NCBI GenBank assembly: GCA_964504335.1
Contig: CAZDET010000004.1
Location: 94,818-158,817 of the forward strand
Direction of reading: 5' to 3'
DNA from: CAZDET01 sp964504335
GTDB taxonomy: Bacteria > Bacteroidota > Bacteroidia > Chitinophagales > Saprospiraceae
Length of the DNA stretch: 64,000 bases
The translations under genes and the position numbers were made by a program. Shown piece by piece: positions 50,258-60,252 of this stretch; position 1 is the stretch's first letter, and each line of letters opens with the position of its first letter. The notes beneath the pieces are model-generated. The model was not told the origin of the DNA and ran no database searches. It was given only the letters and a program-made list of their open reading frames with translations.

Positions 50258-53200
50258 ATGAAAAAACTCTCACTAGTGCTCGCACTGGTCTGCTTTAGCC
50301 TGTGTATGGCATTGGCGCAGCGGACTATCAGCGGCTCCGTGGTGGATGAGAGTGGAGAGCCTCTGATTGGTGCTTCCATTCTCGTACAGGGAACCTCCAC
50401 GGGTACAGTTACCGATATCGACGGTAACTTCAGTCTTGACCTTCCTGAAAACGACGCCATCCTAATTGTCAGTTACACCGGTTTCGCAACTGCAGAAGTT
50501 GAAACGGGTGGTCAGAGCGTCATTGAAGTGGTGCTTTCCGAGTCAGCCGCTCAATTGAACGAAATCGTAGTAACTGGTCTTGGTATCCGCAAGGAGAAGA
50601 AGGCCCTCGGTTATGCGGTATCTACCATCGAAAGCGACTTGGTAGAGCAGCGCGTCGAATCTGACGTATCCCGTATCTTGCGCGGTAAAGCCGCGGGTGT
50701 CGACATTACCACGACTTCCGGTCTGGCCGGTTCGGGTACCAACATCATCATTCGCGGATATTCCTCGATTAGCGGCGACAACCAGCCGCTATTTGTCGTT
50801 GATGGCGTGCCCTTTAACACGTCTACCAACAATGACTCCAACTTCCAGAATGGTGGTGCGACGGCTTCCAGCCGCTTCCTCGATCTCGATCCGAACAACA
50901 TTGCCGAGGTCAGTATCCTGAAGGGGCTTTCCGCTACCGTACTTTACGGAGAGGCTGGTCGCAACGGGGTAGTCCTGGTTACTACCAAGACCGGTAGCGC
51001 CGGGCGGAACACCAACAAGAAGATGAACATCACCGTCAACCAGCAGGTGGCATTCACCGACGTGGCCAACCTTCCTGACTACCAGGATTCGTTCGGTAAT
51101 GGTTTCTCCGGCAACTTTGGTTGGTTCTTCTCCAACTGGGGCCCAGCCTTCGAAAACCCAGATCCCGCCGCCTTCGGTTCTGATTTCATCGGGATCAGCG
51201 ACGACGGTTTCGCCCTTATCACACACCCTTACGATCCGACGGATAACCCGACGGGTCTGGAGCAATTCCGGGGAGCACCCTACGAATACCGCCCGTACGA
51301 TAACGTGACGGAATTCTTCGAGCAGGGTACTGTACTGAGTACTTCCGTGGGCATCGACCGCAACTTTGACAACGGTGCCGCCTTATCGGCCAACTACAGC
51401 TACCAGGACGACGACGGCTTCATCCCCGAGAACCAGTATACGCGCCACAACGCGGCCGTCGGTGGTCGGATGGTTCTCGACAATGGCTTGAGCATCAATG
51501 CTTCACTCAACTTCACCGCTTCTGAGCGGGCCGCCCCGCCGGCCTCTGTCGGCTTTGGTTCTAACCCCAGTGGTGCCTCCGTTTTTGCGAACGTGGTCTA
51601 CACGCCGCGCTCTATCGACCTGGCAAACCTGCCTTTCCAGAACCCGGTGACGGGCGAGCAGGTCTACTACCGCCGCGGCTCGGCCATCCAGAACCCACTC
51701 TGGGGATTGAATAACATGAGCGATACGGAAGAAGTCCGTCGCTACTTCGGTAACCTCACCGCTTCCTACGCGTTCACCGACTGGTTGTCGGCTACCTACC
51801 GGATCGGTCTCGACCAATTTACGCAGCGCAACCGCCGACTGATTAACCGCGGTGGTTCGCAGGTGCCGGACGGTCAGCTTAGAACCACGGAGCGCCTCAA
51901 CACCATTGTCGACCAGGTCTTGAACCTTCAGGCCAACTGGCAATTGGGGGCCGACTGGGATCTCGACTTCCTGATCGGTGGAAACGCCCGCTATACGAAC
52001 CTGGAACGGAACGGTATCAACAGTACCAACCAGTTCGTATACGGTTTGCTTACCCAGCCGAACTTCATCGATCACAACCCGGTCTTCACCGATGAGGTCA
52101 TCACAGAAAATACCTTAGGGGTCTACTCCACGGCTACTTTGGGCTTCCGCAACTGGGCCTACGTGAACCTGCAGGCCCGAAACGACTGGACCTCTACGCT
52201 GGAGGAAGACAACCGTTCCATCCTGTATCCATCGGCTTCTATATCGTTGATCCCCACCGAGGCGATCGCCAGCCTGGCCAACAACCGGGTACTCAATTAC
52301 TTGAAATTACGAGCTGGTTACGGTACTTCCGCCGGTTATCCCAACCCATACCAGACCCGGAACTTCCTGGGTAGTGCTACCAATACGAATGTAGCTCCCG
52401 ACGGCACCGTACTGAACATCAATACAATCCAAAATCGCCTGGGTAACGCCAATCTGGAGCCCGAGCTGTTGACGGAGATTGAATTCGGTTTGGAAGGTCG
52501 CTTCTTCGACAACCGCATCGGAATCGACTTCTCTTACTACGATAAGCAGTCAGACGATCTGATCGTGGATCTGGATCTCGACCCCGCTTCCGGATTTACC
52601 AACACGACGATCAACGCCGCTGAGGTATCCAACAAGGGTGTCGAAATCGGGCTGAGCATTACTCCCTTCCGGGGCGAATTCTACTGGGACATTAACCTGA
52701 ACTACACCCGCAACCGCAACATCGTACAGTCGGTTGCCGAAGGGGTCGATCAGGTCGTGATCGCCGGTTACACCAACCTGGGTAACTTTGCCATTCCGGG
52801 TGAGCCTTTTGGTACCATCCAGGGTACGGAATTCCAGCGTGTGAACGGCGAACTGGTGGTCAACCAGAGTACGGGTGAATACACTCCCGGTAACGATCTG
52901 GTACCCATCGGCGACCCGAACCCGAACTACCTGGCTAACTGGATCAACACCATCTCTTACAAGGGAGTATCTCTGGGATGGCAATTCAGCTACACGGACG
53001 GTGGTGACATTTACTCCATCACTACGGCCACCATGTTGGCACGGGGTTTGACTACAGATACGGAGTTTGACCGCTTCCTGCCATTGATTCTGCCGGGTGT
53101 CGATCCGGAGGGTAATCCCAATACAGTTCAGGCTTATGCGGGGGACTTCTTCTTCAACAACTACTTCTTCGCCGACGAAGGGGCTATGTTCGATGCCACC

Positions 53201-53449
53201 GTAATTCGACTGCGGGAATTGTCGCTGTCGTATGCCCTGCCCGCCAAGCTCCTGGAAAGCACCCCCTTCGGTAGCGTATCCATTCGTCTGGTGGGTGAAA
53301 ACCTCTGGTTTAACTCCCCGAACTTCCCCGAAGGTGTGAACTTCGATCCCGAAGTACTCTCTCTCGGTGTGGGTAACGGACGTGGCTTCGATTTCGTAAC
53401 TGCTCCGACCGCCCGGAAATTTGGCGTAAACATCGGAGTAACATTCTAA
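50258..53449 (+). CDS. SusC/RagA-type TonB-linked outer-membrane protein
   Basis: The 1063-residue receptor has a signal peptide (MKKLSLVLALVCFSLCMALAQ), a carboxypeptidase-regulatory-like domain (RTISGSVVDESGEPLIGASI), the TonB-contact stretch NEIVVTGLGIRKEKKALGY, a plug (GSGTNIIIRGYSSISGDNQP, PLFVVDGVPFN, GRNGVVLVTTKTG) and a long barrel ending ARKFGVNIGVTF. SusC proteins import glycans or peptides with a SusD lid. The SusD gene follows by 25 bp. No glycoside hydrolase gene is nearby, so the substrate cannot be read from context and may not be a glycan. Confidence 0.95.
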   Translation: MKKLSLVLALVCFSLCMALAQRTISGSVVDESGEPLIGASILVQGTSTGTVTDIDGNFSLDLPENDAILIVSYTGFATAEVETGGQSVIEVVLSESAAQLNEIVVTGLGIRKEKKALGYAVSTIESDLVEQRVESDVSRILRGKAAGVDITTTSGLAGSGTNIIIRGYSSISGDNQPLFVVDGVPFNTSTNNDSNFQNGGATASSRFLDLDPNNIAEVSILKGLSATVLYGEAGRNGVVLVTTKTGSAGRNTNKKMNITVNQQVAFTDVANLPDYQDSFGNGFSGNFGWFFSNWGPAFENPDPAAFGSDFIGISDDGFALITHPYDPTDNPTGLEQFRGAPYEYRPYDNVTEFFEQGTVLSTSVGIDRNFDNGAALSANYSYQDDDGFIPENQYTRHNAAVGGRMVLDNGLSINASLNFTASERAAPPASVGFGSNPSGASVFANVVYTPRSIDLANLPFQNPVTGEQVYYRRGSAIQNPLWGLNNMSDTEEVRRYFGNLTASYAFTDWLSATYRIGLDQFTQRNRRLINRGGSQVPDGQLRTTERLNTIVDQVLNLQANWQLGADWDLDFLIGGNARYTNLERNGINSTNQFVYGLLTQPNFIDHNPVFTDEVITENTLGVYSTATLGFRNWAYVNLQARNDWTSTLEEDNRSILYPSASISLIPTEAIASLANNRVLNYLKLRAGYGTSAGYPNPYQTRNFLGSATNTNVAPDGTVLNINTIQNRLGNANLEPELLTEIEFGLEGRFFDNRIGIDFSYYDKQSDDLIVDLDLDPASGFTNTTINAAEVSNKGVEIGLSITPFRGEFYWDINLNYTRNRNIVQSVAEGVDQVVIAGYTNLGNFAIPGEPFGTIQGTEFQRVNGELVVNQSTGEYTPGNDLVPIGDPNPNYLANWINTISYKGVSLGWQFSYTDGGDIYSITTATMLARGLTTDTEFDRFLPLILPGVDPEGNPNTVQAYAGDFFFNNYFFADEGAMFDATVIRLRELSLSYALPAKLLESTPFGSVSIRLVGENLWFNSPNFPEGVNFDPEVLSLGVGNGRGFDFVTAPTARKFGVNIGVTF

Positions 53450-53474
53450 ACACGACTCAAGAATATTTCGACAT

Positions 53475-55235
53475 ATGAAATTGCTCAATAAATTGCTGCT
53501 CGTCGTAGCGATCACGGCTTTCTTTGCCTGTGATGACGTGTTCGAGATCGACTTGCAGGATAACCCGAACCGCCTTTCGCCGGAGCAGGCGGGGGTAGAG
53601 TTTCTCTACAATAATATCCAAAACGAGTTCAGGAACATCGTCTCGGGCTCTTCCACCGGAGTGGGTACCCTAACCTCGGATTTGGCGCGGATGACCGCAA
53701 TGACCGACTTCACCTACGTTGCCGCTGTCGGTCCGACATCTTACAACGGCCTGTGGAATAACGTCTACGCCGACCTATTTCCGGACGTATCCGCCCTGCA
53801 GGACATCGCCACCGAAACCGGCTTGGATGTGCACGCGGGCTCGGCCCAGATTATGAAGGCCTATTCCACGATGGTCCTGGTTGACCTCTTCGGAAATGTA
53901 CCGTTCTCCGAGGCCGGCCTGGGTGCCGAGAACCTGAACCCGCGCGCCGATGATGCCGCCGGTATCTACGGAGAAATTGAAACCATGCTCGACGAGGCAA
54001 TCGCGATCCTCGACGGCACGACGGCTCCTGCTCCGGACGTCGACAACTTCTACAACGGAGATCCCGACAAGTGGATCACCTTGGCGAAAACGCTGAAGTT
54101 GCGCCTCGCGGTGACGGCCCGCCTGGTCGACCCCTCTACAGCTACAAACAAGATCAACGCCCTGCTAACCGACGGCGACCTGATCGATGCCGAATCGGAG
54201 GACTTTCAGTACAATTACGGCAACCAGCGGACCAATCCGAACAACCGCCATCCGTACTACAACAACTTCTACGAGAACGACGACGGTACCTACCTGTCTA
54301 ACTATTACATGTGGTTGGTCGGTTTTGACAAGGATGTGGATGACCCGCGCCTGCCCTTCTACTTCTTCCGCCAGGAAACGAACATGGTTCGCGAGGTAGA
54401 AACCAACCCGAACGCCTTTGACTGCATCTTCACGGCCGTGCCGCCGACAGAGGACCTTACCATCAAGCCACCGCACTACCAGGCGGACAATGCCGCCGGA
54501 TACCCGCTGGCAGAAGACCATCCTTTCTGCCTGGCTTCTCTGAACGGTTATTTCGGCCGCGACCACGGGAATGGCTCCGGTATTCCGCCGGACGGACCGA
54601 TCCGGACTGCTGCCGGACTCTATCCCGCCGGGGGTAGCTACGATGCCGGCCAGGAAGGCGACGTACAGAACCTGGGCACCGATGGAGCCCTCGGTCAGGG
54701 TATTGCCCCGATCATGCTGTCGAGCTTCGCCTACTTCCTGCGGGCGGAGGCCGCCCAAACCCTGAGTACCAACGACAATGCACGGACTATGCTCGAAATG
54801 GGTATCCGGGCCTCCATGGATAAGGTACTCGGTTTCGCCGATCTGGTTGATCTGAGTTTTTCCGTAGGTTCTGATCCGGTTACTGGTGAAGACATTCCCG
54901 CATCGTCTACGCTCCCCACCGCTCAGGATGTGGAGGATTACGTGACCTTCGTCCTCGCCGAATACGATGCTGCCGACGCCACCGGACAGTTGAACGTGAT
55001 CATGCGCGAGTACTACCTCGCACTGTGGACCAACGGTCTGGAGGCGTACAATGCTTATCGCCGTACGGGCATGCCGCTGGGTATCCAGCCGCTGCTGGTG
55101 GAGAGCTCTGAGCCCTTCATCACCCGGATGCTGTATCCGTCTGATTACATTCAATTGAATACCAACGCCGAGCAGCAGAGCATTACCGGTCTGATCTTCT
55201 GGGACTCTGCCGATCAGCCCGGCCTCGTTTATTAA
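53475..55235 (+). CDS. SusD/RagB-type nutrient-binding lipoprotein
   Basis: The 586-residue lipoprotein (LLLVVAITAFFACDD) fits the SusD-like group. The segment LTSDLARMTAMTDFTYVAAV is followed by TPR-like helices (VHAGSAQIMKAYSTMVLVDLFGNVPFSEAG, DPDKWITLAKTLKLRLAVTA), the core of SusD folds. The C-terminal part (MREYYLALWTNGLEAYNAYRRTGMP) is typical of the SusD-like_2 branch. It caps the SusC barrel on the cell surface. Confidence 0.92.
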   Translation: MKLLNKLLLVVAITAFFACDDVFEIDLQDNPNRLSPEQAGVEFLYNNIQNEFRNIVSGSSTGVGTLTSDLARMTAMTDFTYVAAVGPTSYNGLWNNVYADLFPDVSALQDIATETGLDVHAGSAQIMKAYSTMVLVDLFGNVPFSEAGLGAENLNPRADDAAGIYGEIETMLDEAIAILDGTTAPAPDVDNFYNGDPDKWITLAKTLKLRLAVTARLVDPSTATNKINALLTDGDLIDAESEDFQYNYGNQRTNPNNRHPYYNNFYENDDGTYLSNYYMWLVGFDKDVDDPRLPFYFFRQETNMVREVETNPNAFDCIFTAVPPTEDLTIKPPHYQADNAAGYPLAEDHPFCLASLNGYFGRDHGNGSGIPPDGPIRTAAGLYPAGGSYDAGQEGDVQNLGTDGALGQGIAPIMLSSFAYFLRAEAAQTLSTNDNARTMLEMGIRASMDKVLGFADLVDLSFSVGSDPVTGEDIPASSTLPTAQDVEDYVTFVLAEYDAADATGQLNVIMREYYLALWTNGLEAYNAYRRTGMPLGIQPLLVESSEPFITRMLYPSDYIQLNTNAEQQSITGLIFWDSADQPGLVY

Positions 55236-55300
55236 ATCACCTTATTTACGGTCGGTGGTCGACTTCCCTAGATCACCGGCCGTGATTCAAGCGAATAACT

Positions 55301-56275
55301 ATGCTTAAACAATCATATCTTCTGACGATGATGGCAATTATGCTGTTTGTCTTCACAGCCTGTGAAGACGAGGACGCCGCGCCGATCACCGTCTTCGATG
55401 ATTTGGGGATCGGTGCCTACCCCCGGCTGATCGAGCAGTTCACCAATCCGGAGCTCGACATTGCCAACTTCAGCACCTCTGAATACCGCTTTCAGGTCGA
55501 TTTCGTAGACGGAGAAGGCGGTAGCGCCATCGAGAGCTACAACTTTTTCGTAGACTTCCAGGATCGGAATTCCGGAAACGGGGACGACTCCAAAGCAGAA
55601 GTCCTGTACCGCTCCTTTGGTCCCAGCGACTTTAGCATGGGCCCCCGCGGTAACATGGGGATTACCGTCACCATTCCACTACAGGATTTGATTACCCTTT
55701 TCGGTCTGGATCCCAGCAACTTTGTTTCCGGGGACCGCTTTCGTTTCCGCACAGAGGTAATCAAAGGAGGACAGTCGTTTACCAACGCTAATTCCTCCTC
55801 GGCGATTACCAATGCCTCATTTGCGGGCGAGTTCGACTTCAACCTGCTCCTTACCTGCCCCCTGGACGATTCTTTCCTGGTCGGTAACTACGTAGGCGAG
55901 TATACCAGCGCTGTTCCGGATACACCCTTCGGTAGCGCTACCTTCGGAGCAACCCCGGGCACTTTCACCTTTAGTGCAGTGGCAGGCTCCTCCACTCAGC
56001 GGAGCTTCGGCTTTGATTATCTGCCCGATCGCTCCAGCCCCTTCACCGATAGAAGTGGATCATTGGCTTTCGAATGCGACATCGTACGTGTCCTTGATAT
56101 CGATACCGGCGTAGGCTGCGGTAGTGGATCTATCGTTATCGGCAGCGGAGATTCGCCCGGTGGCTTTGATCTGACAGACGACTCTGAATTTACGGTCAAC
56201 TTCGTGGACTTCACGGAAGATGGTGGCTGCGGTGTTGCCGCGATTCCTTTCTCCATGCGCTTTACGAAGCAATAG
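55301..56275 (+). CDS. Lipoprotein of the first SusC/D operon, unknown ligand
   Basis: The 324-residue protein has a lipoprotein signal (MMAIMLFVFTACEDED) and a beta-rich body with repeated aromatic-Gly patterns (YRFQVDFVDGEGG, GTFTFSAVAGSSTQRS, SEFTVNFVDFTEDGG). The third gene of SusC/D operons often encodes a surface ligand-binding lipoprotein (SusE/SusF role); similarity here is by position, not by motif. Four cysteines are spread over the C-terminal half (LLTCPLDD, ECDIVRV, GVGCGSG, GGCGVAA). The second SusC/D locus lacks an equivalent. Confidence 0.75.
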   Translation: MLKQSYLLTMMAIMLFVFTACEDEDAAPITVFDDLGIGAYPRLIEQFTNPELDIANFSTSEYRFQVDFVDGEGGSAIESYNFFVDFQDRNSGNGDDSKAEVLYRSFGPSDFSMGPRGNMGITVTIPLQDLITLFGLDPSNFVSGDRFRFRTEVIKGGQSFTNANSSSAITNASFAGEFDFNLLLTCPLDDSFLVGNYVGEYTSAVPDTPFGSATFGATPGTFTFSAVAGSSTQRSFGFDYLPDRSSPFTDRSGSLAFECDIVRVLDIDTGVGCGSGSIVIGSGDSPGGFDLTDDSEFTVNFVDFTEDGGCGVAAIPFSMRFTKQ

Positions 56276-56303
56276 AAACCCTACCTGGTAGGAATACAAG
56301 TAA

Positions 56304-56335
56304 AACGGCTCGCACCCCTGTCGGTGCGGGCCGTT
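56304..56335. terminator. Terminator at the end of the first SusC/D operon
   Basis: AACGGCTCGCACC and GGTGCGGGCCGTT form a 13-bp stem (one G-U) with a 6-nt loop, between two convergent genes. It can serve both strands. Confidence 0.75.
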
Positions 56336-56359
56336 CTTGATATTAGGCAACAGTTCCCG

Positions 56360-57040
56360 TTACACTCCATTCAACGCCCGCACCAGCGCGCGAAACCCCT
56401 TCGCATTTGCCCTCACCTTCGCCTTCTTGGCGGTTTCTGTTACCTCGGCCGGTAGTGCTTCGAGGGCTTTGTAGAGTTGCCCCTTCGATTGGGTGGGCAA
56501 ACGGAGGAGTTGTTGTCCCGGATACTGGAGGTAATAGTGGTCCTCGGCCTCCGTGTAGCGCTCCGGAATACCGTCGGTATACACCTGATTGCGGTCGAGA
56601 TTATCTTTAAGCTGGGTGCGGTGGTGTTGCAACAGCGCTACGCGCCCCGTTTCAATGCGCTCCAGATAGCCCAGGCGGGCGGGGGTGTCTTCGGCCAGCA
56701 CGATGCCCATGCGGAAAAAGCGATCGCCGAGCCGCAGGCTGTCGATTTCGTGCTTGTTGTCGATGAAGTACAGGTCGCCGTCTTCCAGGAATTCCATCTC
56801 GTCGCGGGCGGTGTTGTAGCGTAGCTCCAGCTGCACTGAGCCCTTGCGAAAATAGAGAGTGGCGGGAAGAAAACCGTCGTCGATAAAGGGTAAGAACTCC
56901 AGCTTTCGCTCAATGTCCGGTCGGTAGGTGCCTACATACTTGGCGCGGTAGAGCTGGATCGAATCGGTCGCGGAAGATTGGCCGCTTCCGATGAGCGGCC
57001 AGCAGAGCAGGCAGGCGAGCACAAAAAGCTTGGCAATCAT
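56360..57040 (-). CDS. Secreted 226-residue protein, SusC/D-linked family (copy 1)
   Basis: From ATG 57040 the protein is 226 residues with a signal peptide (MIAKLFVLACLLCWPLIGSG). The mature part contains LELRYNTARDEMEFLEDGD and IDNKHEIDSLRLGDRFF, then a helical, basic C-terminus. The same length and the same core (RYNxxxDEMEF, NKxxIDSL) occur in the protein at 61788-62468. Both genes face the end of a SusC/D operon. The open frame continues upstream to 57244, but the signal peptide sets the start at 57040. No known domain is recognised. Confidence 0.75.
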   Translation of the reverse strand: MIAKLFVLACLLCWPLIGSGQSSATDSIQLYRAKYVGTYRPDIERKLEFLPFIDDGFLPATLYFRKGSVQLELRYNTARDEMEFLEDGDLYFIDNKHEIDSLRLGDRFFRMGIVLAEDTPARLGYLERIETGRVALLQHHRTQLKDNLDRNQVYTDGIPERYTEAEDHYYLQYPGQQLLRLPTQSKGQLYKALEALPAEVTETAKKAKVRANAKGFRALVRALNGV

Positions 57041-57426
57041 AGGTAGATGGATAGTGATAGCAATGTAGTCCTGAGACAGAATCCTAGAAGTATAAGATGT
57101 CATGGGTGGAGGCAGTTCAACCAAGACCCGAATCAAAAAAAATCCGGGAATAAGCAGCGGATGATGGGCGAGATTCGTTGAGCTTGCATAAATTCGCACC
57201 GTTTTTGGTTCAACGTAAGAATTTAACCACCCGTCTTCCCACATCTCTCACTACTAAACAAGGCGGTATCCAACACAATTGTTGGCCGTGCTTCCACTGC
57301 ACGGACACCAAGATCCCATAAAACTATTGTGTGATTTCGGCAAGCTGCTCGTATTCGGGTCATTCCGAACGAATGTTTGTTGGTGATTAAGGTTGCATTT
57401 TATTACTCACTAAATAGGACTTTTGT
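57041..57426. other. Divergent leader region before the second SusC gene
   Basis: No gene seen. Two hairpins lie back to back: CCAACA-CAAT-TGTTGG (57270-57285) and CCGTGC-TTCCACT-GCACGG (57286-57304), 122 bp before the SusC start. They may belong to a 5' leader or a small RNA. Confidence 0.5.
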
Positions 57427-60228
57427 ATGAAAAGACTCACACTAGTCTTGCTGCTGGTAGTGGGTGGAGTCTTATCTCTGCTAGCCCAGCGCACCGTTAC
57501 GGGTACCGTAACAAGCGCGCAGGATGAGCCCCTGATCGGAGCTACCATTCTTGTAAAGGGAACTACCACGGGTACCGTCACGGACATCGACGGCACCTTC
57601 TCATTAGAAGTACCGGAAGGATCGGACGTTTTGATCGTTTCCTACACCGGTTATAATTCGCAGGAAATCGAGATTGGGAATCAGTCCCAGGTCTCGGTCG
57701 TACTTGAGCAGGGCGTTTCCCTCGACGAGATCATCGTGACCGGCCAGGGGGTTGGTCTGGAGCGCAAGCGTCTGACTACCACCGTAGACGTCATTAGCGC
57801 GGAGGATATCGAAGCCGCGCCCATCACCCAGTTGGATCAGGTGCTGCAATCGCGGCTGCCGGGTACCCAGATTCGCCTGTCTTCCGGCCAGCCGGGTACG
57901 GCTTCACTGATCCGGAACCGCGGTCCGATCTCGGCGAATGCCGCCACGACGCCGGTGATTATCATCGACGGCGTGCGGGTAGACAACCTGAATGGTGCCG
58001 CTACGCTGAGCGTCGGTACCGGTGGTGCCCAGAGTTCAGCTCTGGCGGATATTCCGATCGAAAGCATCGAGCGCGTCGAATTCATCCGCGGTGGTGCCGC
58101 TACCACGCTCTACGGAGCAGATGCCGCCAACGGCGTACTGCAAATCTTTACCAAGCGTGGTACCAGCGGTGCTGCTCGCGTAAGTTTGGAAGCACAGGTC
58201 GGCGCCATGCGCGGTGAAGAGACGTTTCTGAACTACGACGAGACGGCCGATTTGTACTACGAAACCGGATTGGTACAGCAGTACCGCCTTGGTGTTGACG
58301 GCGGCAACGACCGCGTCACTTACAATTTTTCGGGCAGCTTTTACGACGACGATGGCTTCAATGACATCAACGAGCAGCGGCGGGTCAGTTTCCGATCCGG
58401 CGTGAGTGCTCAGGTCGCGCCCTCCCTGGAGTATTCGGCTTCCGCCGCGTTTACCTCCAACTACTTTACCCGCGATTACAACGCCAACACCAGCTTCGCC
58501 CGTTACGGCAACCTGGAAACCGCCGATTTTGGCGTGCTGCCGGAATTGTCCGACCGGGAGTTGAACTCCATCGACAGCCTACTCCGCGAGCAGGCGCGCT
58601 TTACGGATATCACCGAAGCGGTGCGTCGCTTCCAGATTTCGAATACCTTCATTTACAACCCGCTGGAGAACCTGTCGGCTCGCTTTACCTTCGGGTTGGA
58701 TAGCCGTCGGTCCCGCGCGCAAGATCGCCAAACCAACTCCCTGTTGGTCTCCAAAGGGTCCGTTGCGCCAGGCACTAACAACCAGGGGGGAACCGAGCGT
58801 GCCACCCGTGATTTCATCACGCTGACCACCGACTTGAGCATCCAGTACCGGATCGATGCGGGAGATTTCTCCTTTATCAGCACCGCGGGCGGTCAGTTCT
58901 TCCGCGAACAGGACGAGCAGTACGAATACAATGCCAGCAACCTGCCGGATGGTACCGAGGACATCGACAACGCAGCGGATGTATCCATCGATGAGTTTTC
59001 TCAGACGATTGCTTTCGGCGGTTTCTACTTCTCCGAAAACATCGGATATAAGAACAAGTTGTTTCTGGACGCAGCCGTGCGCTGGGACTTCAACTCGGCT
59101 TTCGGTGATAACATTGGCCTGCAGGATATCTACCGCTTAGGTCTGACCTATTCCCTCACGGACGAGCCCTTCATCCAGGAGAGCTCCATCGCCAATGTGC
59201 TGACGCGCTTCAGCCTGCGGGCCAACTACGGGCAGGCGACCAACTTCCCGACGCCCTTCCTGAACGAGCAGACATTTGCCGTCAACCCCTATCTGGGTGG
59301 GCTGAGTGTTACCTTTGGTAACCCCGGTAACGCCAACCTCGGACCGGAGCGGGTCGATTCTTACGAAGCCGGAGTGGATATGAGCTTCTTCGATGCGCGC
59401 TTCGCTTTGAGCTTCACCTACTACAATGCAACTACGCAGGATGCCATCTTCAATATCCCGAGTACTCCCTCTAGTGGATTGGGTAATCAGGAGACCAACG
59501 TCGGTGAGGTCGAAAACAAGGGCGTGGAGATTCAGACGACGATCAATATCATCCAAAAGCGAGACTTTGACCTGTCGTTCAACGGCTCTGTGACCACCAA
59601 TACCAACACGGTAGTCTCGTCCGGTGGTGCCGCCGAGTTTGCCATTGGAGGATTCACCTTCCTGGGCTCCTTCGTAAAAGAAGGCCAGCCGTTGGGGTAT
59701 CTGCGAGGAGATAATCCGTCTTTTGATGCAGAAGGAAATCTGGTAGACGTGGAGCCGAATGCAGTGCTTGGCGATCCCAATCCGGATGCCTACGGTAATG
59801 CCGGCCTGAACTTCCGCTGGAAGCGCTTGTCTGCGTTCGTTTCCGCCGACTATCAGTTTGGTGCACAAGGTGTGAACGTGGATGACGTACTTCGCTTCTT
59901 CAACGGAGCCAGCGTCTTGGTACCGGAAAATGCCCTCGGAGAGAGCTTCTTTGATCTCGCCGGTGTATGGGTAGAGGACATTGACTTCATCAAAGTCCGC
60001 AACGTGGGTATCTCTTACGACATTCCGGTCCAAAACTCGCCGCTCAGCCGCCTTCAGGTGGGCATCAACATGCGGAATCCGTACGTATGGGGATCCTCCA
60101 ATTTCGACCCCGAAACCACCGGAGCTGGTATCAGCAATGGTCAGGGCGGACTCGGTGTAGGTGGCTTCGGCTTTGGTACCGAATCGGCACCGAAGCAGTA
60201 CACCTTCACGCTGCGTCTTGGATTCTAA
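57427..60228 (+). CDS. SusC/RagA-type TonB-linked outer-membrane protein
   Basis: The 933-residue receptor has a signal peptide (MKRLTLVLLLVVGGVLSLLAQ), a carboxypeptidase-like domain (RTVTGTVTSAQDEPLIGATI), the TonB-contact stretch DEIIVTGQGVGLERKRLTTT, a plug (TPVIIIDGVRVDNLNGAAT, FIRGGAATTLYGADAANGVL) and a barrel ending PKQYTFTLRLGF. The first 120 residues closely resemble the SusC at 50258 (EPLIGAtILVkGTTTGTVTDIDG), while the barrels differ in length. The SusD-like gene follows by 24 bp. Confidence 0.95.
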   Translation: MKRLTLVLLLVVGGVLSLLAQRTVTGTVTSAQDEPLIGATILVKGTTTGTVTDIDGTFSLEVPEGSDVLIVSYTGYNSQEIEIGNQSQVSVVLEQGVSLDEIIVTGQGVGLERKRLTTTVDVISAEDIEAAPITQLDQVLQSRLPGTQIRLSSGQPGTASLIRNRGPISANAATTPVIIIDGVRVDNLNGAATLSVGTGGAQSSALADIPIESIERVEFIRGGAATTLYGADAANGVLQIFTKRGTSGAARVSLEAQVGAMRGEETFLNYDETADLYYETGLVQQYRLGVDGGNDRVTYNFSGSFYDDDGFNDINEQRRVSFRSGVSAQVAPSLEYSASAAFTSNYFTRDYNANTSFARYGNLETADFGVLPELSDRELNSIDSLLREQARFTDITEAVRRFQISNTFIYNPLENLSARFTFGLDSRRSRAQDRQTNSLLVSKGSVAPGTNNQGGTERATRDFITLTTDLSIQYRIDAGDFSFISTAGGQFFREQDEQYEYNASNLPDGTEDIDNAADVSIDEFSQTIAFGGFYFSENIGYKNKLFLDAAVRWDFNSAFGDNIGLQDIYRLGLTYSLTDEPFIQESSIANVLTRFSLRANYGQATNFPTPFLNEQTFAVNPYLGGLSVTFGNPGNANLGPERVDSYEAGVDMSFFDARFALSFTYYNATTQDAIFNIPSTPSSGLGNQETNVGEVENKGVEIQTTINIIQKRDFDLSFNGSVTTNTNTVVSSGGAAEFAIGGFTFLGSFVKEGQPLGYLRGDNPSFDAEGNLVDVEPNAVLGDPNPDAYGNAGLNFRWKRLSAFVSADYQFGAQGVNVDDVLRFFNGASVLVPENALGESFFDLAGVWVEDIDFIKVRNVGISYDIPVQNSPLSRLQVGINMRNPYVWGSSNFDPETTGAGISNGQGGLGVGGFGFGTESAPKQYTFTLRLGF

Positions 60229-60252
60229 TTTATCCACTGCAAAAAAAAGAAC

